Origin: Euwallacea fornicatus
Taxonomy: Eukaryota > Arthropoda > Insecta > Coleoptera > Curculionidae
Assembly (NCBI RefSeq): GCF_040115645.1
Contig: NC_089561.1
Coordinates: 2,604,001-2,668,000, forward strand
DNA: 64,000 nt
Direction of reading: 5' to 3'
Shown piece by piece: positions 11,831-22,000 of this stretch. Positions within the stretch are counted from its first letter, which is position 1; every line of letters begins with the position of its first letter. The notes under the pieces are model-generated. The model did no database searches. It was given only the letters and a program-made list of their open reading frames with translations, and was not told the origin of the DNA. The translations under genes were made by a program, and so were the position numbers.

Positions 11831-13286
11831 ATGTGGTACATCGATGTATCTCCATTTCTAAAACATTTTCCTCATTTTTCACCTTCTTCCCCTCTTTACT
11901 CCGGCCCAGCTTTCTATGTCTCGACAGCACGCCTATTACGTAATTACGCAAAAACTCCCTCCCATCACTTCAATGGTAAATTGAAACCTTTTGAGTTCAA
12001 TTCCGAAACTTATCTCCTTTGCACATGGGCTTAAAAGACGATTTTTTTAGGTTTCCCTACCCTAACCCTCTTGTACTTTTCAGGGCGACATGTAATCCAG
12101 CGGAAAGGGCCGTTTCACCTCCATTGGTGGTAATTAGAGGACTCGGAGCTATGAATCCCTTTGGAGAAGTTTAGAGGGTGCTTTTCCCTATTAAGTATTA
12201 AACAGGTAGGTAAGTTTGTCTGAATTTATTGTCATTCCAGGCGTGTTTGGACATTTGAGCTTTGGCAAAATGATAAATAGAGGGCTCTATAATATTCTAG
12301 CTTTACCTTGCTAACTCATTATTTTCGCATAATTTGGCTTTACTCCTCTCACATCCAGGCGTGAACTTAACACGACATTAAGATGAATTCACATGTAAAT
12401 TGTCTGGAAACTAACCAATCGAATAAATTTCCACGTTGTGCCAGGCTAAACGTGCATGAGTATTCAGGCGCAATCCAGACGGTGTTTTAGGAAGCATAAA
12501 AGTTTCAACATGCAAAGGCTTTTTAGAATGGAGGAGGTTGTGGACTATCCCGATCAATTAATACTAAGTCTGCCCCAGCTGAGACGCATAAATTTCAGTT
12601 AAATATGGCCAGTTTTGTGGTTTATGTAGTCAACAGCAGTTGTTTTGCAGTGATAATTATTTATCCCTGCAATGGGCTCTTTGCCGGAATTTAACCAACG
12701 TTAAATCCTGCCTTTGAAAACTTCTATGGGGCCTGGTGAGAGCTGATACTGTTAAACATTGCTCAGGGAGCGAAAGTCTTTTTCAACTGCAAAAATCCCC
12801 TTTCCAGAAAAATCCCTACGTAAATATTTTTGCAGTTTTTCATATATGGGGCCTATAAATATTATGCTCCATTATCTGCTATTACACTTTGGCTTTCAGT
12901 TCATTTTTCCTTGTTCCTTTAAAAGGAAAGTTAGAATTTGTTTTTAATCCAACTTTATCCCATATTGAAGGTGCTCTAATAGGGAAGATCAAAGGGACAT
13001 ATTTCATATCTCTTATCTCTCTTAAGCTGGAAAAATCCCCGCATTGCATGTGGCACGGAAAGCCATATCTGATAAAGACTTCCTGCAAGGATCTTTTTCG
13101 CCAGGAATTTGCATGATACGATGTACTTAAAGGGCTAATAACCTTCATGTGTATGGATTTTTCTTTCGTTTCAGACCTAATGTTAACCACTCGCTCTTTG
13201 AGATGCTTTATTTGGAGTTGGAGAAAGGCAGGTGGTCGTGGAGGGCTCCGAAGCATAGAAAATGCTTAAGACGTTAGCATTGCGAG
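11831..13286. other. Upstream region of the membrane-protein gene
   Basis: There is no supportable coding exon. Open frames exist on both strands around 12880-13256, but they overlap each other antisense and show no domain. The segment would contain the promoter and 5' UTR of the gene starting at 13287; I cannot place a start site. Confidence 0.35.
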
Positions 13287-16040
13287 ATGAAGGACTCGAT
13301 GATATTCCCGATATTTTTGTTGCTTTTTCAGTTTTTCAGTGTTCAGGCCGATACAGGTGAGTTTTCTTTAACAGGCGATGAAGTAAGAATCTTGATTCTC
13401 CAGTTTGTTTCCTTTGACCTTCCCATTTGCAAGGAAATGAAGATTATTTAGGGCAGAGCTTTGGCTTTATTCCAGGATCAATATTGCGTAAAATACCTCC
13501 TCTATCTTAACTCACAATCTCGATTTATTTTATTCAAAATGTTTGAAAAGCGCAAAATTTTCATTTTTAAAGTTTGGATGAGTAATTTATTGTGTATAAT
13601 TTCACATCTTTGCATTATATGCCCAGTACGCCCCTGACTTCTTGAAACCGACTTCGAAAATCCCAATTTTTACGCATCAATTTTTCACTTTGATTTTAAT
13701 ATTTAGATTAGCGGCGTAGATAAATCCTCAAAGCTCTCATATTCATAGTACATCCCTCATTTTGATTTCCGCAGGTCAAATTCCAGGCTTAGAAATCATC
13801 ATCTCCCCATCACACGTAGCCCTTAGCGGAGACCTACATATCAAAATCGTCTCTTCAGCGTTTCTTCCACTTGTGGTCCAATTATCTCGTTTAGAAGGTA
13901 GTACCGTTCGTCCACTCACAACGTTCCCCGTGTATCCAGAAGCCAGTGCACTCAACAAGAACCTGACGCTGGTCAAGGTGCAATGCGGGTACTTTTCCAG
14001 GGGTGGACAGTATTATATACAAATCAAGAAACAACCAATTTTGGGTGAGTTTCGATCTTTTCTTGAAGCGTGGTTGAAGTGTTGATTCAGGCATAAACTC
14101 AACGGAGTCTGGTGACTCACAAATAATCACTAAAGTGATCGATGTGCGATGGCCGATGCCTCAGCTCACAGTAACCCCGGAAAACTTGAAAACTTATCCG
14201 GAAACTCCGGTAACTTCGATCCTGACATTCCCGGAAGTGGAGTGTCTTCCAATAAAGGGAACTCCAACTTCGGCTTTGCCAGAATTTTGGCTGGAGTTGC
14301 AGTATTGCGGCCATTCCCTGCTGAATTGCGGGGAAGGGAATAGTAATAATTCCAATCACCAGGTATAGTTTTGTAGAATAATATATTGGCAGCCCAAAAA
14401 AGGGGATTTGTAGGTGCTTTATTCGAAGCAACTGAGGGGATTGCCAGGAAGACAGGTTTTTTTATTGAGATGCGAGCTTTTTGGCTTATCTGGATACTAT
14501 TCAATCTTTTTGCGTCCCATTAACCCCGATCCAGTTGTACCTAGAACCACGGCCTATGTAAAGGTAAGATAATTGATTTTTTGCATTAAATTTAGCAAAG
14601 AAATTAGAAATGCGAAAACTCCCTGTACACTAAGCAAACACAGTAGAATTTCCTTTCAGAATCAGGCAATTTTTCCATTACGTTTTCACGCTTCTTCGCC
14701 CTTCGCATTAAAAATTAATTAATGCCACATCGGCCATCGTTAATGGATTCAATTTCGTTTTGGAGAAAATCTGGTTTGATACAGATTTGAGAGGATACAT
14801 TCTAGTCCTGCAATAAATTAGTTGGAATCCTTTGCTCCATTAGAAGGTTCACCATATTGGATTCAAACGAACTCGAAAATGATTATTCTAGGATCACGCC
14901 ATTTGACGCTAATAATGTCCAGGTTCTTGTTAAAATTTCTACAGGTCCATCATTTCTCGGCGATTACCAACAACTTCTTCCCAGAACTTTCAGAAAAATT
15001 ACTAAAATTTTCTGCTATTTTCATCTCATGTTTGATACGATTTAATGATTCATTTATTCAAAAATCGCAACTATAAATTCATAAATTTTGACTTAGAAAT
15101 GTTCAACAATTACTTGAACTTTCTATGGGTTTAATATCCCGCGATGACGACTTACAACTTATTTCGAAAACTTTCAAAATAATTACCAAAATTTCCTGAT
15201 ATTTTCATCTCATATTGGGCACAATTTAATAACTCGATTGTCCAAAAATCACAACTTTAAATTCACAGACTTTGGAGTTAAAAAATTCCAACAATTATTT
15301 GAACTATCTATAGCTTCAACAGCTCTCGATAATGACCCTCAACTTCTTTCCACAACCTCCAGAGCAATTAACAAAATTTCCTAATATTTTTATCTCATAT
15401 TTGGCACAATTTGCCGCTCTCGTTATCCAGAAATCTTAACTTTCAATTCACAAACTTTGAACTTCAAAAATTTCCTACAATCAATTGAATTTTCTATAGC
15501 TTTAACATCTCTCGGAAATATCCTATAAGTTCTTCCTAGAACTTCAAGGACAATTACGAAAACTTTGTGGTATTTTTATCTCAGATTTGGCACAATTTGA
15601 CGATTCAATTGCTGAATAATCGCAATTCTAAATTCACAAATTTCGACGTTAAAAATTTCCAATAATCAATTAAATTTTTTATAGGTTTAACATCTCTCGA
15701 TGATAACTTACCACTTCTTTCCAGAATCATTAAAGGAACTTGGGCACCTCACATATCATCCAATTAGGACCCCATTATCTTTTTCAGGTAGATTGGAGCG
15801 ATCAATTCGTCTTCAACGTCCACGCTCACTCGATCATCCCCTGCGATCTACACGGTGGCGTTACGGTCTTATTCGAGTATCCATCCTGTATATTAGCCAA
15901 TCGAGATCGAGTTCGGTTATTCGGTAGATTACGCGCAAATGTGGCATCTGTGGCTCCTCCAACAAGTTTGGAATATGTTTCAGAACAAAAGGTAAGTCTC
16001 TTGAGTTTGTTATCCCCGACTTTAAGCAATTAAAGTACAC

Positions 16041-16075
<35 letters not shown>

Positions 16076-19000
16076 ACACTAACCTTTCCTTAATTATTGC
16101 GCCAAAGTTTTTAATGAGACGTCGCAGAGCTCTCATTAGGGGTGTAGTATTTTGCTAGATGTGACCCTAAAAAACATTGTTTTCGCTAATGCAGCTTGTT
16201 CCCGTAAATTAGTGTGGCAACACTAAGTACCTGCTTTGAATTAGTGTACTTAATTGGGGAGTGTCTTGTTAATCGCCCTAAATATGCAAATCTCTGGACT
16301 ATTTTAAGGATACGACAAGTAACCTCATTTGATTTCACAAAAAGAAAAAAAAATTCTCGATGTATTCACCCTCTAGGGGTGTTGCAAGCTTCGTTTTGGC
16401 ACCGCCAGAGGGTTACTCACGGGAAAATTCCTCAAAAGAACAAGTTCTCAACGTCGTAAAATAAAGCGATGAGAAGCTGTTAAGAATAAAAAAAACTCGC
16501 GTGCATTTTGTGCTCCCTCTTTGTGGATACCCGAGCAGCCTGATCAGCCCCAATTTAATTCCAGATTTCAAATAAATTTATTTTCTGCTGCTTTGATGGG
16601 TGATATAGGGTGTGTTTATATATACACTCTACTGAAAATAATATTTTCCATCAAAGAGTGTTCGAAGTTTTGAGCTTCATCTGGTTTTTCCCGGCGATGT
16701 AGCGAATTTTCCAGCCTTTTAAATACGGAAGAAAAAGATTTTGGAGAAAAATTTGATCTCTCTGCAGTAATCCAAAATTACAAAAACCCTGTATTTTGCT
16801 GTCTCGAAGCTAATAATGTTTTTTGAGCATATTATCCCATCAAAGTCGGTTCAGATAGGTTCTAATTAAGAGACAGACCTTCGATTTCAGTTCAACAAGT
16901 TTCTGACGGAAAATTTGCCTTCTTGTCCCCATTATAACATCCGAAACATTTCCCATTTTGTGTGAATGCGATTTCTTCAATATCTACATTATCTCCAAAA
17001 CACGGCACTCTCGAAAAGGTAACGCTGCGCTTAGCAATTGTTTCTTAAAACAAAATCGCCACAATTTTTAACGTTGAACGGCGTTGCCGGATGTTCCCCA
17101 TTAATTCCTCCTGAGGTTTTTCCCTGGTTAATTAAAAACTGGTTTTTAGAGACGATTTTGCATTTTTCCAGATTGCCAGAGGCCAGCACAGCCTCCATTT
17201 TGATTGTGATTTATTTACCGACAAATACGTGGAATATTGTTTCGTTTACGTGAGCCAAAGCATATCAGGAGCAGTCGCTGACGTCAGAGAAGACTGCGTT
17301 CCTACCCTCCCTGTAACAGGTAAAAATCATGCCGCAATAAAATTAATGTGAAGATTATGTTACAGGCCCGAGCAGGCATTCCTGAATATTTGACTAAATT
17401 ATGCTAAATTACCGGGATAACTTTAGTGCATTTCTCAGATTAAAGACGGGACAGTAAATGCAGATTAAATTCCAGGAGGATCTCTCCCTCGCCCCCTGAA
17501 ATTACTGTACGTTTAATTAAACTGAAAACTTGTGCTCGCATATTATTGGAAAATAAAACAATAAATTCCAGGCTAAAGAAGTAATGTGTAATTAATGTCT
17601 CGGGATTCGTAAAGCTTTCTTGATTTTAATAAATCCTTTGTCATGTTAAAACGAGCTTCTCTGGCCGATATTTTCCAACCAGGGGTTGTCAAGGGATTCT
17701 TGTTAAGCAGTTAATTTAAATTCCGAATATTCAAAGTTGGGATTTTCAATTGCTTTCCTTTGCTGGGAATCAAATCAAAAACCGCTAGAAGTGTCGTTTA
17801 GGGAAATTTTACGTGAAGTTTGTTTTTATTGCGTTTTCCAGAGCAGGAAAGGGGTGGCTGGAGCCAATGGAGTCAATGGACCACATGCTCCAGCACGTGC
17901 ATTGGAGGCATTCGCAGTAGATACCGACTCTGCGACTCTCCTCCTCCGAGATACGGAGCTAAATTTTGCGAGGTAAGCCCCTATAGTAATCTTTCACCAC
18001 CCCTTGTAGCTGTTAGAATGAAAATAATCAATAGCACCCTTTGAGGCCTTAGCAACCAACCTTCCGGCATGTTAGTTTGGCATTGGTTTCGTATATTTTC
18101 GCATCGAAAAACTGGTTTTAAAAATGGCTAAAGCGAAGAAAGGCAAAGGCAAAAAGAAGAAAGTGAAAGAAGAAGACCCGAATGCTTTGACCGAGGTGGA
18201 CAAAACCTTTTACGAGTTAACAATCGCGGATTTAAACCGGAAGCTCGCGAGGCTGCGGTCTTTGACCCAGGAACTAGAGTTGAAAACTGAAGAACTGCAT
18301 CAGAACTTGGAAAAAAACGACGAGGACAAGTCGGATATTATCACCTACTTGAAGAGGATGCTGCAGGAGAAGATCAGCGAAATCAGCGAGCTGAAGGAGA
18401 GAATCACTGCGATACAGGAAACACGGCAAACCGAGACTGAACAGTTTGAGACGAAAATCGCGCAAATGGAGCAGGAATTCAAGCAAATGCACGAGCAACT
18501 GACCTCAGAAACCAAACTCTTGGAAGGCAAACTTAGCTCTCTTGAAGAATTTAGGTCTCAAAGAGATGACCTAATGAAAAAATTCGATAATCAAGAGAAG
18601 AAAATGGAGTCACAAGAAAAGAGGCATCAAAGCGAGATGTATGAAATTGAAAGGAAATTCATCATAAGCAAAGATAAGTTGAAAAAAGAGGTCGAGGCCC
18701 GGCTTTTGCAACTCTCAACTGAGTTCCACGATGCCTCACAGCTGCGCATTGCTGCCACCACTCACCGAGTCATAAGGGAGAATATCGCAGTTAATAACGA
18801 GTTCGATAACATGCTGCAAGTACACCAGAAACTCCATAGAGACTTTTGTAACCTTAAAACCAAGGGAATCGCTTTGAGGCAGGAGGCAGAGCTGCATGAA
18901 GCAGAAAAGAAAAAAGCTCTAAGCAAAGTTCTGGTGCAGGTAAAACTCAATGAAAAAATCACCAAGAAGAACGAATGCTTGATAAAGGAGGTTGAGAAGT

Positions 19001-22000
19001 ATAAGAAGTATGAGGCTGAAGTGAAGGAGGCTAGAGAGTGCGTCAAAAAGAACCAGGATGTTATTGTTAACTTGGAATATAAAGTTAGGCTTCTGGAACA
19101 AAACTTGCACAAAATCAAATGCGATAATTACGCGTTGGAGACTGAGGTTTCGTACCTTAAAACTGAGAATGAGCGGCTAGATGACATTTTGATGGAAGGA
19201 GTCAGTTGTATCAAAGAAACTTTGACGGTCCCCACTGGCAGTGCTACTTCTATCAAATCCTCTCGGAGGGAGAGCATGCTCAACACTCTCTTCTCTTTGT
19301 TGAGCAAAGGTCACGAGAGAAAAATAAAAAAACTCTCCTTAGAAACTGTATCTTCAGCTGATTCTATTTACGCTCTTGGAGACCTGGGCTTCGTTCCCAA
19401 ACCTACAGACCTTAAACCTACAGCTCAAACCCGTAGAAACATGTGTTCACAAGTTGGTGCAAGTTTTGAAGAGTTCCTGCATGATGGTCCTGCTACGGAA
19501 GTTAAGAACCGTGGGCTCTTCTTTGACGAACAGAAATCTCCAGGTGAAAACACTGAAGGAGAAAATGGAGCGTATGATCCATTTGCAGAAGAAGAGGAAG
19601 AGGAGTTGAAGCGGTCATGGGAGGATGGTAGTGCTGAAGCATCGATAGAAGACGCAGGGAAAATTGAAGTCGCGAAATCTGAAGTAAGGGAGAGGGGTGA
19701 TAAGGAGAAGATATAAACTCAGACTGAAGACGCCAGAGATTGAAAGGAACAAACCAAGCGCTAGAATCGACGTATAAAACAATGTTAAATATATGAATAC
19801 TTTTTCCTCTATTTGAGTTGTTTTACTACTAAAATGTGCTCTCCTACTACTTTCTTCTACAAAAAGTCTGCCATCTTTTTCCTGTGCGGTAAAGCAGCAT
19901 CTTATCGCACATTTTTCACTCCAAATGTCGGGGTGGATCAAACGTTTTAGAGGTTTAACATCTTAGTTCAAGAATCCTTTCTTATGATGTTTTAGGGCCC
20001 TTCTGTTGAAACCGAGCAATGCGGTGTGAGCATAGGCAAAAGCTGGGAATGCATCTACAGTGGAGCCATCTCATCCAGCAACTTCATTCCTGCGGAAATT
20101 CCAGAAATCCAGGCCGAGGTGGGTCAATACTGCAGATGTGGCTGCGTGGTCCACTTGGGTCAGGCCAAGCCCAGACGACTTCTGGCTACATCTAGTCAAA
20201 GTTGCCCTGGAAGGACTTTTTGGCTAATTCAGGTTATTATGGAAATTTTAACTTTCCACATAGTTCCTTGCATAGCACTCTTTTAGGCTGATGACGACTG
20301 CATTATCCAGTTCCGTGTGGATCAATTTAACTTTCCCTGTGGAAACCAGTGGCTGAAAATAAGGGATGGAAGCGCCCTTTCTTCTCTGCTTTTGGCAGAT
20401 TTAACGGGACAGCCCGGATCTGTGCCCTCTGAGCTTAATTCTACAGGTCCAAATCTACTGCTGGAATTCTATACGGATGATCTGAGCATGGCAGGGCAAA
20501 TCTGCGATGGAGGATTTCTTGCTGAAGCTAATCAAATTAGTAAATAATTTTTCCAGGATTTAAACTATATATTATAATATATCGTTGCCCAGGATTGATA
20601 AAGCTAAACATCACCCAAGTAGCAGTGGCTCATAGCATCAGCTCGGCGATTCCAGCTGTAGTCCTGAAACTGACAGCTGTGCACATCGCTGCTTTATTCT
20701 TTCTTAGTGGGCTGATTATCGCTACTATTCTACTGGGGGTGCAGTACGCGTTTCGCTATAGGAAGTATCAAGTTGCCCAACTAGAGGACCAAGACTCTTT
20801 GGCAGGTAAGTAGTTTTAATTTTTGGGTTTCTTTGCATGAGAGTGAAAAACCTAATTTTCCGCTCATTGACTGGAAAATTTGCGTTGCAGCCTCGAGTAC
20901 AAATCTCCCGATGATGTCGGCTCGAGCTCAATCGAATGCGACGCTCTTATCGGAAGTAATTTCCCTAACTAGGATGCGCCCTTTGAATATCAAAGGGCGA
21001 CAAAACAAGCACACGAGGCTGAGGGAATCGGTGGAGTGCGATCGAGACGCAAATGAAGAAGCCACATTATCGTAAATAAGCGATTCAGGGTTTTTCTCAC
21101 TCGTTGTATCAGTGCTCATTATAACAGAAAAGAGGAAAAATCTTCGAGTGGCAGTACCACCACTTTGGTACCTCCAAACGAAACAGTTCCAACTTTGGCC
21201 AATCCCGAATCAGACGAAGTCACCCCTACCAGTAGTGTGCCTACGTCTCCTCAGAGTGCGGCTCAACAGGGGGCTGTCAGGAGTGGATCATCATTGAGCC
21301 AAGACAAGAAGGAGTCTAAGGAGTTGGAGGCAATCTCTCCAGACACGGCTAAAATCAGAAGGAGTAGTAATGGAATTCTAACTAACGTGAGCGATGAGGA
21401 AATGTGCTCTAAGAGTGATCCGGTGAAGTATTTATTTACAGTCTTATTTTAAGTTAAACTCACAGTAGTTTCCCCGAATTTCATATTCCCTAAATCTTGC
21501 AACTTCCATTTTGGACATTCTCCTTAAAGCATCTCGACAAGTTTTGTACAAAATTTTACCACCGATTTCTGAGACGCAGACATGACGATGTAACCCAATT
21601 TACCTCAGTTCTAAATTGGACGGTTTTCAAAATACAAAATGTCAAAATCAAGATTAAAAAATAAAAAATAATAATTACTTAATTTCTAACGCCACTGTCT
21701 GAACAAATGCCGCATAGGGAGGTTTTTAAGGGTGAGAAATGAGAATGCGTTTACATTTTCAATACATATTGTAAAGGGCGTTTCCAGCGCTAGGCGAACT
21801 CTTTAAAGGGACATAACTTTTTTTATCACCCGATATAAAATTTATTTACGACTAAATTTGCGTTTTCGTATATGTTTTATGGAAAAAAGGCATTTTCGTA
21901 CAAGTCCCTATGGGCATTACTTTTTGAGATATTTGAAGTTTGAAGGGCACTGCATCTCTTGAAAGATAACTTTAACAAAAAAATATAAGAAATTGGTATA

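Noticed and set aside
12882..13256. 124-codon minus frame and 75-codon plus frame upstream of the membrane-protein gene
   Set aside because: No domain, no good start context, and mutual overlap. Most likely non-coding 5' flank.
14117..14504. Antisense frames of 104 and 112 codons
   Set aside because: They lie opposite true coding exons 3 and 4 of the membrane-protein gene and are shadows of them.
20891..21075. Stop codon TAA at 21073-21075 as the end of the membrane-protein gene, or a donor at 20956 (gtaatt)
   Set aside because: A donor at 21072 (gtaaat) gives phase 2 and joins perfectly to the exon at 21128, keeping an open frame through three more exons. The other choices break the frame, although an alternative short isoform ending here remains possible.
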